From NCBI RefSeq assembly GCF_000149955.1, contig NC_030986.1:5249624-5313623 (forward strand): a stretch of 64,000 nucleotides of DNA, in the 5' to 3' direction. How positions within the stretch are numbered: position 1 is the stretch's first letter; every line of letters starts with the position of its first letter. This document shows positions 53,388 to 64,000 of the stretch, piece by piece. The notes beneath the pieces were generated by a model. The model worked only from the letters and a program-made list of their open reading frames with translations, was not told the DNA's origin and ran no database searches. The position numbers were made by a program, and so were the translations under genes. This stretch comes from Fusarium oxysporum f. sp. lycopersici 4287. Its lineage: Eukaryota > Ascomycota > Sordariomycetes > Hypocreales > Nectriaceae.

Positions 53388-55439
53388 TTTGTTGGTTTTC
53401 TGTCTGCAGGGTCGTGGTGGAAGATGAAGGGTTTCGCGGATGAAAGATCGCGGGGCAGAGACAATAGAGTAGAGGCAAAAGAAGTGGAAGCAGGAGATTC
53501 AGAAGTGGGGCGAGAAGCAGTGAAAATGAAAGTTCAATTTCAAAGCAATTCCTTCCTTTCGTGGAGAGTTTGTTTGCAACTTTGCACCAGGCAAGAGTCG
53601 CGAATAGCGGTAGAGAGAGAAGGAGTAATAGTCGAATTTGACGTTGTCGGAAGGTGCGAAATGCGCCTGTTGGAGTTTGGTTTGTGTCGCGAGGCGCAAG
53701 CAAAAATTCTTGGGTGCTGACCTAAAACTGCTTAACTTTGAGTTTGGCAAGCGCCCTGGTTACGGTGCCTGAAGGGGCCTGGCTTCTGCCTGAGAATTGA
53801 GGCCGCACGTCTTTGCCTCTGGCTTGCTTCATCCTCTAACGTTTCACAAGTCAAACGAATCTCACATTTCCTATTCAACTCCTTAATAGCCAGCTATTCG
53901 CATTAATTTGCAAGGGACAATGACAGGGCTACAATGAAGCTGCAGGTATCATTGAACCTTCTCTTGTTTCAACATGGGCCTCACGTGCCAAGCAAGATCC
54001 CTCTTTGCCCCAACTTTGTGTCTATATCCGATCCCATGTTCCTGGGCCTAATGATTTGCTCCCAAATATTCCTAGTAAGTTTATCGATTATGGGAGGCTG
54101 ACACTAGATATTTTTATGCCAAGGTCAAGAGGGGGGAACTGAAATCGCACAGGGTATTTCTCAGGAGAAAATACCCTCTCTTGGTTAGTGTTTCAACAAT
54201 ACTTGCAATGACATTCAAACAACATATCCACAAATCGAGCTGGTATGAACCTGACTGTCAACTAGCGTCTATCGGGCCTCGAGAGTTTAATGCAACTCAA
54301 CTGCATATGACGCAGTGTTTTCAGTCACGCGCATATTCAATGTGGAAAATGGTGTACAAATTTGCTCTTGAAAGTGAGCCTATATGAGCTTTTAAGGGCT
54401 CATAAATGCCATGCTGATATGCCATTGGCTTGTCGAATATTACAATGCGCTGTCATACTTGGTATGATCTCCTGGCATGGATGAATCCGGGTTATCAGTT
54501 CAACTTCATGACCCCCATTCATGCCTCCACCTCAAACGGTTCAAACCAAACCTCTTTACGTTTTTGAGTCGTCTGTCCCTCGCACCATTTCTCATGTAGG
54601 CTGGGATCTAGACATTTCTCTAACCCTGGTCAAGTGTGCCAACAGCCACATTCGAATAAGACACATGGGGCTAAAACATCAAGGACCTAGGAACAACACA
54701 GTCAGATATAAACGGCAAAGGCGGTTTCATACAATTGTATTCATCCAGTCAGAAGCTCTGCTCTGGCCAACATGTGCCAACTTTAACATTGCTGCGTCAC
54801 TTCTCCCTTGAAGCGAGGCGTTCGAGGCGCCAACGATCATCCACAGCTACAATTAAGCCTCAATAGTCACCCACCTTGAACCACGTTCACCATTCACAGT
54901 CGATCTTGGGCTGATAGAGCGGGATTTCCCTTTGACGTTTCCCAACTTCATTGGCTTTACGAATATTCCTCGTCCCACAAAGGGACTGACAACTGGTGTG
55001 CACCCGCTTCATTACGTACTCTACACCATGACCTTGTCCCAAATGATCGCCAGAGACACGCTAGGTGGTCCTGCAGGAGCGCAGGTACTGGCTATGCCAC
55101 TCTGGAATGTGAACACGCCTCACAACCTCGATTTCATCCCACCATCGCGACCCCACGGGTCCCTTGGTGTGTCTGTGAGCCCCTCATGCTCATGAGCCAT
55201 CATCCGAGACCTGTGCGATCAACCGTGGGCTGACCAGGGTTGGTATGCCGGACCTTTTCGTTCATGGTCGACCTGATATCCATATATAGATGCACCAACT
55301 TATAACAAGTCGGTCTTTCCCATCAAGGACAAAGGAGTTCCTCTCACCAACACACCCTCTCAGACCAACTCTTTGTGCCTCCTCTTTTACTGTGTCCAAA
55401 CCGCAATCACTCAATCTACTACCAACTAAAATTACCATC
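53388..55439. other. Gene-poor intergenic segment, about 2 kb
   Basis: eIF4E promoter followed by sequence with only short frames (for example 54181-54387 and 54932-55195 on plus) that carry no recognisable motif. A CATATATAGA TATA-like element lies at 55281-55290, upstream of the small frame at 55440. Confidence 0.45.
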
Positions 55440-55622
55440 ATGGAGCCAGAGACAGTAGCCACCTCCTTTGAGAAAGATGCTTGCAAGACAAAGGACAATG
55501 CCCCCAAGGGCAAGACTCGAAGTAGTTCTCTTCTAACAATCAGCTCGGGCTTCACCTTCCTCGCTGCCCTTCCTGGAGGATCAAGCTCTTCGTCGTCTTT
55601 CAGATCATCATCTTTTCGATAA
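55440..55622 (+). CDS. Possible 60-residue Ser/Thr-rich small protein
   Basis: The open frame from an ATG in good context (ATCATGG) encodes a Lys/Ser-rich peptide with a short hydrophobic middle (LLTISSGFTFLAALPG) and a Ser/Arg tail. A TATA-like box lies about 155 nt upstream. It is unrecognised and may instead be an upstream frame in the leader of the gene at 55790. Confidence 0.3.
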   Translation: MEPETVATSFEKDACKTKDNAPKGKTRSSSLLTISSGFTFLAALPGGSSSSSSFRSSSFR

Positions 55623-55789
55623 ATACCCAACACCAACTTTTGTTTCGTTCGATCTGCCTTTCATTTACACACTCTTTTGTTTAATTGTTTATCATCGCTT
55701 ACACTCTGCTGGATCAGCTGTTTCTTCCTCCATTCCTTCTCAACGTTTTAACTCAACACGTTTCTGTTCTTTGTTGTACTACAAACAGA

Positions 55790-57035
55790 ATGCGGGAGCT
55801 CAGGTCATATAGTCCCGTACGCCGCAGTCTTGACTTTGCGTCATTTTGTTCAGACTTGGAATTACCAAGCAATTTTTACGAATATCACTTCAGACGTCTT
55901 GGTGCTGAGATCTGTACCATTGTGTTATCAGCATTCTCCCCCAAACAGGAACACCAGGCTCCTCGGACGTCTCCGTGGTTAAGAGACTATCCGGAAGAAT
56001 TCATCAGACATGTTGAGCTTGTAGCTCATATGGACGCACGTGCAGGAAAATGGGAGAGACTTCTTCGTGATAGTGGAGAGAGGACGAACCTCCTTCAAGC
56101 TATCATTTTCAAGGCTCTCGACAATCGAGTGTTTTCACGGCTGCTATTCGGAGCCGGATCCAAGCATGATGAGACATTGCATAATTCCGATGTTGCGCTC
56201 ATCAATGCAGAAGGTATGTAATGCAACGCAATACAGGAGCAGCGCCACTAATGTTCTTGGAGGTTTCCAACGTAGCGAACTCCGAGCCCATACCAATAGA
56301 GCTTGGCTTAAAATGAGCAGAGGGGAGCCCGACTTGTTTTGGAGCGAGGTCGACAAGCTAACCACGGAGGTTTACCTTCTGCTGCTCCATGTCTACGAGT
56401 TCACGGCCAGTTTTGACGGTTATGAACCCATTTCCAGAACAGAGTTATATCAGCTACTGCATGACGTGATTTCATACGCAGGTTGGCTCAGTGTAGGACT
56501 TCGCATGTCATCAGCCATCGTCTCGATCAACTGGCTCATACCTGGTGGGCTGCACGCACTGGACCAAGTGAGTACCTGTCAACCGGCGTACGAAGCTTCA
56601 AAGGAAGCAGCTCAGCAGCAAGGCATGCGGTTACAAGAGCAGAGACCTGAAAGAAAGCAAATAAGCTCCATGGCTAGAGTCAAGATATCGGTCATTCCAG
56701 AGATCATTCGATACCGGCCATATCCAAAGGAAGCGAATGTCGAGGGCATTGACTCTTACAGAATGATGGAGCCACATGCGGTGCATTACCATGGATTACA
56801 AGAAGAGCATGATGAGAACAGGGCTTTCATTAGCTTGCCAGACTACATCAAGAAGCTGCGGGATAGAAATTGCACACCACGCAACGCTGCCCTGGTCATA
56901 ATGGTCACTATATTGATCTGCTTGTGGGTTCTTTATACCACCTCGGGGCAACAAACCTGGCAGGAAGCCAAAGGATGGGTGAATCCGGAGCCTGGGCCTG
57001 AGCCGGAGAAATCATGGTGGAGCCTAACATGGTAG
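55790..57035 (+). CDS. Unknown protein with C-terminal membrane anchor
   Basis: Two exons (55790-56213, 56263-57035; 49-nt intron with a CACTAATG-like branch site) give 398 residues. The first 300 residues are predicted mostly helical and soluble (SFCSDLELPSNFYEYHFRRL; ERTNLLQAIIFKALDNRVFSR; HVYEFTASFDGYEPIS). Then come a charged stretch and one hydrophobic segment near 362-379 (AALVIMVTILICLWVLYTT) followed by 25 polar residues (Pro/Glu-rich). This fits a tail-anchored or type II membrane protein. The helical N-terminal layout recalls the fungal proteins found next to signalling or incompatibility loci, but no named domain was recognised. The ATG at 55790 has A at -3; an upstream in-frame ATG at 55685 would add a hydrophobic leader and cannot be excluded. 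Confidence 0.65.
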
Positions 57036-57350
57036 TGTATCTACCTGATATTTGTGGTCGTGGTTAGTTGGGAGTCGTCATGTTTATTGCCGCAATTGGA
57101 TCTTGGAGTTTATAAAGGTTACATCGGAACATTACAATGCGAGGCTATTTAATTTTCTATTGACAATTTTGAGAGGAATGCAATTCATCACAACCAATCT
57201 GCAAAGATTTCAAGACAATCATGGCAATGTCATGAACATTTTGCTGTTTGACATTTGACTTCAGGGTGGTTTTAGGCAAAGCTAGCACCTCATAGATCCT
57301 CCTTCCACCCCAGCACCACAACAGCGGATCACAACCGCAACAGCTGATCG
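57036..57350. other. Intergenic between the tail-anchored protein gene and tRNA-Ile
   Basis: 315 nt of 3' flank without other recognisable features. Confidence 0.5.
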
Positions 57351-57445
57351 GCTTCCGTAGCTCAGTTGGTTAGAGCGTCGTACTAATACTTCAACCCGAG
57401 TATCCGGTAATGCGAAGGTCTCAGGTTCAAGCCCTGGCGGGAGCA
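57351..57445 (+). tRNA. tRNA-Ile (anticodon AAT) with a 21-nt intron
   Basis: Acceptor arms GCTTCCG and CGGGAGC pair with one G-T, followed by discriminator A at 57445. The D arm GCTC...GAGC carries the A box TAGCTCAGTTGG. Anticodon stem TCGTA/TGCGA encloses loop CTAATA-A, giving anticodon AAT at positions 34-36. The intron 57389-57409 follows position 37 as is standard. The T arm TCAGG-TTCAAGC-CCTGG contains the B box. The cloverleaf is complete, and the gene looks functional. Confidence 0.93.
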
Positions 57446-57610
57446 TTGTCTCTCAGTGCCCATCAGCTTCTTTTTGAATTTTTGCCGATTTTCCTCGATT
57501 ATTGAGACCGATATTTGCTCAGATATTTTAATAAACAGTCTTGGTGTTGAGTGGGATTTGGTGTGGTGTTGCGGAAGTCGCAGTCAGGGTAGGAGCGAAC
57601 TGCCGGGTGG

Positions 57611-57631
57611 ATCTGATCTTTATGATCAGAT
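57611..57631. repeat. Perfect 8-bp inverted repeat with 5-nt loop
   Basis: ATCTGATC, loop TTTAT, GATCAGAT. It lies about 165 nt downstream of the tRNA gene. No function is evident. Confidence 0.8.
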
Positions 57632-57806
57632 AAGATTAGTAGAAACGGGATCAAATCATTACACCATTAAGATGCAATCCCTTGTCTGTGACCCCCAAAT
57701 TGTGTGATGAACCCCTCACTGTTGGTGATAGAGTCTGCATTGGTTCCTCTCATCCATCGTATGGTCGGAACTAAACCTGCGGAACTGTCACCACTTTGAG
57801 AGCAGT

Positions 57807-57876
57807 CCTAAGTTTAGCATGCTTTAGGATAAGTTACTCTAAGGTTCCTAAAGCTTAGGATTGCCTTACCCTAAGT
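57807..57876. repeat. Cluster of CCTAA/TTAGG motifs including a near-palindrome
   Basis: CCTAAG (57807), TTTAGGA (57823), CTAAGG (57839), then TCCTAA-AGC-TTAGGA (57846-57860) and CCCTAAG (57870) fall within 70 nt, in both orientations. The hexamer resembles degenerate telomeric TTAGGG, but no head-to-tail array is present. Confidence 0.7.
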
Positions 57877-58379
57877 TCGTCCCAAGATATCTGCCAGATG
57901 TTGTTCAGGCTTTCAACGTTATGAACTGTCAGACTATAAAGTGCGAAAACGCCAATGTCTGCAAGCTCCCCAGGCTGTAGTAATAGCTTCGATGATGTTT
58001 CTTTTCGAAATGGTACTTCGGAGAATGTGGTCCCTGATCGTCGAGCTGTAATGCATTAGTGTTTCGGGCCTCATTCTGCAAAGTTGTTCCCGAACCCAAG
58101 GTATGGGACGTTAGTTGCATCTCTGACTCGTGTCGAATTGGCACCCGGCTGAAGCATGCAGACGACCGAGGATCTCTTATAATAGAACACTTCCAATAAC
58201 AGACTGCAATTGACGTCTTCATCTCAAATACACGATGCCTCGCACCTAGACAGGCTAGGTAGGTAAGCCTTTCTGTATTGAATACCGCCGCCTGCCATCT
58301 CACTCTTTTGAAGGAACTTTGCCCCCAGGCCCTTCAAGTCTTGTCCATGGTTTCTGTCATGGACGCTTCTCTACCGTCA

Positions 58380-58511
58380 NNNNNNNNNNNNNNNNNNNNN
58401 NNNNNNNNNNNNNNNNNNNNNNNNNNNNNNNNNNNNNNNNNNNNNNNNNNNNNNNNNNNNNNNNNNNNNNNNNNNNNNNNNNNNNNNNNNNNNNNNNNNN
58501 NNNNNNNNNNN
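58380..58511. other. Assembly gap (132 Ns)
   Basis: Unresolved bases. The flanks carry no obvious repeat, so the cause is unknown. Confidence 1.
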
Positions 58512-60077
58512 GGTACTGATGTGGACTCCATTGCAAGTTGATCTGAAGATGAGAGTGAGTGTATCATGAAGAGCAAAGGTTCCAACCACCAACTGGGCCA
58601 GGATGCTTGAGCTCACGATGAAACATGAAAATCAAGAGATTGAAGACTACGAGAAGTCCACGAGGGACCCTGCAGAGACAATAGAGAATCCATCAATCAA
58701 GTGCTGGTAACTCGTAACGGGTAACGACATACAGTAACTGCCGTGAGACTTTGATCGAGGGAGGCTGGGCAACGTGTATCCGTAAGCCCAAGGTTTTGTG
58801 TAGCCTTTTAGTAGCCGATATTGAGTTTACGACATTAATTGCCAAGCAAATAGATCGGTGATTGTCTGACAATTGTAGATTGGATCCAGATGGAAGATGG
58901 AAGATTTCAAGCGCATTCTCTCAGTTGTGACTTCCTACTATGTTTGATTCTGAGAACTTCTCTTACCATATTCTCCCAGTTTAGTTGAAGATGAGACAAA
59001 GTTTATTCGGGCCATCCCGCCCTTCCGTGTGCCAACGGCCTGAAGTATTAAGATTCGGGAGCAGCCGTTGTAGACGTATGACTTCATCAACTTAACAAGT
59101 GAAGACAATTGAAGAAAGAGTGTTTTATTTTGACTTTATTGACCACCACCAAAAGTGTAACTGTCAACGATATAAATTGCCCTACGGAGTAGGAAAACCC
59201 AATTATCCCGTTCTCACATTCTCAATGAATATCTTGTCCGGGCCCGTCCCGTGTCTCTGATGCCAGCCACCCACTTTTTTGGGTCTTCGGAAGAGCTCCA
59301 AGGGTCAGACACTGACACCCCGCCCCCAGCCATCCCCAGCCTCGACTTGACGAGGAAGACGAGATATATCAAGTTTTCGATCCTTGCTAGTAGCTTCAGC
59401 TACCCATTTATGGACTTTCTGATGCGACTGTGCTCGGCGCAAAGTGTGGTTCTGGGGAGAATCAACGCCCAAGCTTACCTCAACAAGACCAACGATTGCA
59501 TTCGAGGCTGGGAAACATGATGAGCATGGGGAAGTTTCCAGGGTATAAACAGCTCTTAGATGGATTTAGATAGCTCCAGGGACGTGTAATCCCTGCACCG
59601 CCGCGGCATCTTGGGCTCCAAGGTTAGAGAGCAGAACAGGGTAGTTCCCGGGTCTGCTATCGTCCGTATCGACCCAGGAAAGCCTTTGAATTTTCATTTC
59701 TCTTTTCCTCCTCAGCCATCCCAACTTTTTCTTTTGGTCCCTGCAGACTGCAGGAAAATTCTTTTTTTGCTCTCTCAGCTAAACAACACCAATTCTGCAA
59801 AGCATTGTCTAGTCCGGCAGCTCGCATGAGCCCTAGACTAGACTCAGCGCCCCGCTACAACTCCATTTACGCGGCCCTTCCACTGAATTGCTAGCGCTGA
59901 ACAGCCCAGAAATCAAAGCTTCGCTATCTTCGCTTCAGCCTCTCATCTTTTACCCGCCTCCCGCTCCAACGTAACGCGCGATTCAACGCCTGACATCCAT
60001 CTTTTCCGTCTCTTTTTTTTTCGCCTCTAACGCGCTTGTCCAATCACACCGCCCCGAGGATCAACTGTCACCCTCAG

Positions 60078-63000
60078 ATGTCGACGCCATACTGGGGCCA
60101 GTTACCTGGGCCCAAGGTCGCCCAGACTGGCCATGCGGGCCATACCCGCCGCAGGTCTGAGTCGGACGACTATACCTATAATGCTGACCGTAGATCTTCG
60201 CTCGACGCTGCCCCAGTTCGCAGATCGAATCGTGGTTCTTTACAAACTCAGGTCACCGAGGCTCCTACTGAATCTACCTTTAGTCCCTATGATTCTCCAA
60301 CCACTTCTAATTTCGCTCCCCAAGGTCTAGCTCCAAGACCATCTTCTTACAGACGAGACGTACCTGCTGGTGAGGCTTCCAGACCACGCCAACAGAGCCG
60401 ACAGCAAGAAGAGTACGACAACGAAGAGCCATTGTCGCCTCCTCCGCCTGCTCCAGAAGTTCCTCGTGGTCCTCCTGTGAGCTATCGCCATCCATACGGT
60501 AACGGAGGTCTTCCTTATACCTACACCGCCTCAGACACAACCGCACCTCGCGATCCTAACCCACAAGACGGCGATATGGAAGACGATCAATACCAAAGGT
60601 CCTCTGAGAGGACCGGAGGTCAGAGACCCGACCAAGGTCAAGAAGATTTCTCAAGACGAGGCTCAGGCGCCAGCGCATTCGATCCATTGTCCAGGAGACA
60701 AACAACAGGCGGGTCCTCAGACCGTCGCAAAGCGTTCGCAAACGACCGATCACCCCTCCAAAGGCTTGAGCTGACGCTCGACAGCATGACCAAGGAGGAA
60801 AAACGCGCCCGAGTTGAAGCCGCTGAACGACGCGCAAGAGAACGACAGGCATTGAAAGCTGGAAAGCAGCCCGCAGGCCAGCAAGTGCGGTCCCATGAAC
60901 GGAAACCCTCCATCACGCATGGTGAGAGACGTCCGTCGGGCAATGCAGCTTTCTTTTCAGGTGCGCAGCCTTCGGCGCAAAGGGATGTGTCCCGAGACGT
61001 TTCCCGGGATGTGTCACGAGAATACCCCAGAGATACCCAGAGAGACACATCTCGCGATGTTCCACAAGACACCTACCGAGATATCCCACAGAATGCGCAA
61101 AACGATGCGCCCACAGATGTTTACCAAGAATTGCCCCCGCAAGTTACGGTGAAGAGAGGAGGCTCACATCGTCGCCGCGTGTCAGTGGCGCATCCCCAAG
61201 AAGCAGAGAAGTACTACGCCTCAGGCGCAATGATGGAACCAGACGACATGGAGCCTATGCCTCGGCGCATGGATCCTCAATCTGCCATTCCCAGGCATGT
61301 TGAGCCATCTTCTGGCATCCCTCAGCGCAACTTGAGCTTCCGTGAGAGAGCAGCTCGAGATAACGTACATCTTCCTGAACAGACCATGACGAGGGAACCT
61401 GCTCAGCCAGCACCTCAGAGTGGGGGATTCTCCTTGACCAGAAGTGGCAGCAACAAGCTCAAGAAGCCCCCGCCAGTCGACTACCAGTATGCTCCTCGCC
61501 GTGTGGTATCAGAGAGGCGCCCTGCACCTATGGCTTCGGCGATGAAACCCCAGCAACAACAGTATGATGACGATGACTACTACTATGATGATCAAGATGA
61601 CCTACTTCCTACTCGACAGAATACGCAACAGAATACGCAACAAAACACCCGGCAGATTACCCAAGAACTTAATGATCGCTTTACCCGCGAGAAAGAGCTA
61701 CCCCCTGATCCTCCACAAACAGCCGATGCACGAAGACCATCAGTCGACTTTGTTCCCGGGCGTCAACAAATACCTATGCCTGGTGATAACCAGGGTATCA
61801 GGAGGCGTGTTACTGAGCCCGTCCCTCGGGTTCAGTATGCTGACGAGGATGAATTCATTCCTCCTCCTCCTACTCGCGGTAAATCGATTGGCACTAGACT
61901 CCTTGGTAGAAAGGAAGCCGATGATGGATCTCATGCTCAGAACCAGGCCGCTGTTCGCAGAAAGGCTGAGAGAGCAGATAGCTTTTCTTCTGCAAGTTCT
62001 GACTCTCATCATATCTCGAACATGGTCTTCAAGCGTCCGGAGGACATGGTTCCCGGTGATGGCCTGTATCAGCCACCTCAATGGCTTGACGAGTGGAAGA
62101 AGGGAACCGTCGGTAGCTTGTCCGGAAACTTCTTGGATCTCCAGGATGGTCACTTTCCTGAGCCAGACACACACCAAGCTTGGTGGGAGCAAGATAAGAG
62201 CAAGGGATACTCGGCACGGCCACGAAAGGCTGAGGCTTTTGATGGTGAATACAATGAGCAGTGTAAGTTTGGTCTCATGTCGTCGCCAATCCATGTTTAA
62301 CTGACACAACCCTCCAGCCCCTACTCGCTTTAAGCCTGCACTCTTCATGAAGTGTGGCCCGCTGTTGAGATACTGCGGGATTAAGCGCGAGAAGGTCCCC
62401 AGCAGAACGGATAGATCCGGTGCTCTTGTGGAACGAGAGATGTGGCGTGGCAGCATCATGATTGTCACTCAAGATTCTGACTCTTCATATGATATTGCAC
62501 CCACACTACGCCTTTTTGTTCAAGGCCTTGAGCTGCTGCCTCCCCCTCCTCATCGTGTTAAAGGTGACTTGTCGCCCGAATATGTTGATCCTATTGCGGG
62601 TCACCCCAAGGTGGGACGTAGAGGAGAAACCCTTTACGTGCGCCCCGTGGATCATCTAGATGAGGCCAAGGATCTTTCTCGTGATGAGACTGATGCTGGA
62701 CTGTTCGAGCAGACTCGCAGCGCTCCTCATCAATCAGGCCCTGACGGCCCAACTGATCTGCCTGGATCCTTTGCCAGCCGTCGAAAACGCATTGGCATCG
62801 ATGGCGAGAAGGTCCAGAAGTACAAGGATGTGAGAGGTTCCAGGCTTCACACTGAGCGTGGATGCACTTTCTGGCGCTTCAACATCGAAGTTGAGCTCCG
62901 TGAGAAGCAGCAGCGCATTGCGTACCGCATCAACCGCGGACCGGCCACAGGCTTCTGGGTCCCTGCCCAAGGCGACACGATGAACATGATGTTCCACAGC

Positions 63001-64000
63001 TGCAACGGCTTCAGCATGAGCGTCAAGCCTGATGAGCTTAGTGGCCCTGATCCCATGTGGCGCGATGTCTTGAACAACCACCAAACACGACCTTTCCATC
63101 TCATGATTGGTGGCGGTGACCAGATCTACAACGATTGCGTGTCGGAAGAATGTAGCCTCTTTAAGGAGTGGCTTCGGATGCGTAATCCTGTTCATAAGCA
63201 CACTGCTGCTCTTACCCCTGAGATGCAAGATGAGCTGGAGACCTTCTACCTAGAGAGGTACTGCATGTGGTTCTCACAGGGCCTGTTCGGTCTTGCAAAC
63301 TCGCAGATCCCCATGGTCAATATGTGGGATGACCACGACATCTTCGACGGATATGGATCGTATCCTCACCATGACATGAAGTCGCCTGTCTTCAGTGGCC
63401 TGGGTGCAATTGCGTACAAGTACTATATGCTGTTCCAGCACCAGTCCATTGTCACTGAGACAGAGACCACCGAGTCAAGCTGGATTCTTGGCTCTGAGCC
63501 TGGTCCATACATCGACGAAGTTGGCCGCAGTCTGTTCATGTCTGTTGGTTCAAGGGTCGGACTTCTTGCAGTCGACTGCCGTACCGAGAGGACAGAGCAT
63601 GATGTTATTTCTGACAAGACGTGGGAAAAGATCATGAACCGACTTTACGCCGAGGTTCGCCGCGGACAGGTCGAGCATCTTCTTGTGCTCCTGGGTATTC
63701 CTATTGCGTACCCCAGATTGGTCTGGTTGGAGAATATGTGAGTAACTTCCTGAGTGATTTCCAAAGCCTCAATATTAACGTGACTACAGCTTGACATCCA
63801 GACTGATGGATCCTGTCAAAGCACTCGGCAGGACCGGTGTCTTTGGCAAGGCTCTGAATAACATTGACGGTGGTGTTGAGGTCTTGGATGATCTCAACGA
63901 CCACTGGACTGCCAAGAACCACAAACAGGAGCGAGCCGTTGTGGTTGAAGACTTGCAGGATCTGGCTATTGATAAGTCTTTGCGAGTCACTATCCTCAGT
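60078..64000 (+). CDS. PhoD-like metallophosphatase with long disordered N-terminus (3' end beyond the window)
   Basis: Exons 60078-62262, 62318-63737 and 63790 onward (introns of 55 and 52 nt), still open at the window end. The start is the ATG at 60078; codons upstream have no ATG. About 640 N-terminal residues are disordered, with Arg/Gln/Pro-rich sequence, an RDVS/RDTS-type repeat (about residues 302-335) and a QNTQ repeat (about 515-525). The folded part begins near residue 655 and contains FKPALFMKCGPLLRY, LRLFVQGLELLPPPP and the PhoD-like metal-binding motifs GGGDQIYND and MWDDHDIFDG, a phosphodiesterase/phosphatase fold using Asp/His ligands. Bacterial PhoD enzymes cleave phosphodiesters. 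The fungal branch with this long tail is uncharacterised as far as I know, and no signal peptide is present, so a cytosolic enzyme is inferred. Confidence 0.85.

Larger units (their letters stand above)
57446..60077. other. Gene-poor segment containing an assembly gap
   Basis: About 2.6 kb without a supported gene. It holds a short hairpin at 57611-57631, a CCTAAG/TTAGGA cluster at 57807-57876, the N gap at 58380-58511 and the pyrimidine-rich leader of the PhoD-like gene (59690-60030). The plus-strand frame 59251-59520 (89 codons) has no recognisable content. Confidence 0.5.

Noticed and set aside
59251..59520. 89-codon plus-strand frame near the assembly gap
   Set aside because: No recognisable content and no supporting signals.

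Overview
The window looks like chromosomal DNA of a filamentous ascomycete, most likely Hypocreales and Fusarium-like. I infer this from introns of about 47-85 nt with CTAAC/CTGAC-type branch sites, long ATG-initiated exons, and a housekeeping gene set typical of Sordariomycetes. No bacterial operons, CRISPR arrays, rRNA genes or recognisable intact transposons were seen. There is one assembly gap of 132 Ns (58380-58511).

Layout. (1) 0.7-3.7 kb: a minus-strand protein joining two cyclic-nucleotide-binding domains to an F-box and leucine-rich repeats. (2) 3.7-19.0 kb: a block that looks accessory. It holds 5 kb without a convincing gene, then a homocitrate-synthase-like gene that must be assembled from 20 small exons, then three tandem copies of a fungal family of unknown function. 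Copy A has an in-frame stop at the end of exon 1, copy B is intact, and copy C is a multiply broken pseudogene. (3) 19.3-24.8 kb: threonine dehydratase (ILV1-like), a small basic PPxY protein and a secreted GH76 alpha-1,6-mannanase-like protein. (4) 26-47.8 kb: a dense conserved block with a Cep57/Ppc89-like spindle-pole protein, NOC2, VPS28, MDM12, FAB1, an unknown disordered protein and a BolA-like protein. (5) 49-53.4 kb: a 58-residue predicted membrane protein, an ACSF3/malonyl-CoA-synthetase-like gene with two apparent frameshifts, and eIF4E. (6) 53.4-60 kb: gene-poor, with an unknown tail-anchored protein and an intron-containing tRNA-Ile(AAT). (7) 60 kb to the end: a PhoD-like phosphatase with a long disordered N-terminus, running off the window.

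Functional links. The two amino-acid biosynthesis genes, homocitrate synthase-like (lysine) and threonine dehydratase (isoleucine), each have a perfect TGACTCA/TGAGTCA (Gcn4/CPC-1 type) site 130-160 nt upstream of the ATG, which fits shared cross-pathway control. FAB1, VPS28 and MDM12 all act in membrane trafficking or organelle contact, but their adjacency is probably ordinary fungal synteny.

The strongest leads are the 19-intron homocitrate synthase paralog with a changed active-site neighbourhood, the cyclic-nucleotide-binding F-box protein, and the decaying tandem family. All family assignments come from reading the translations; no database search was run.
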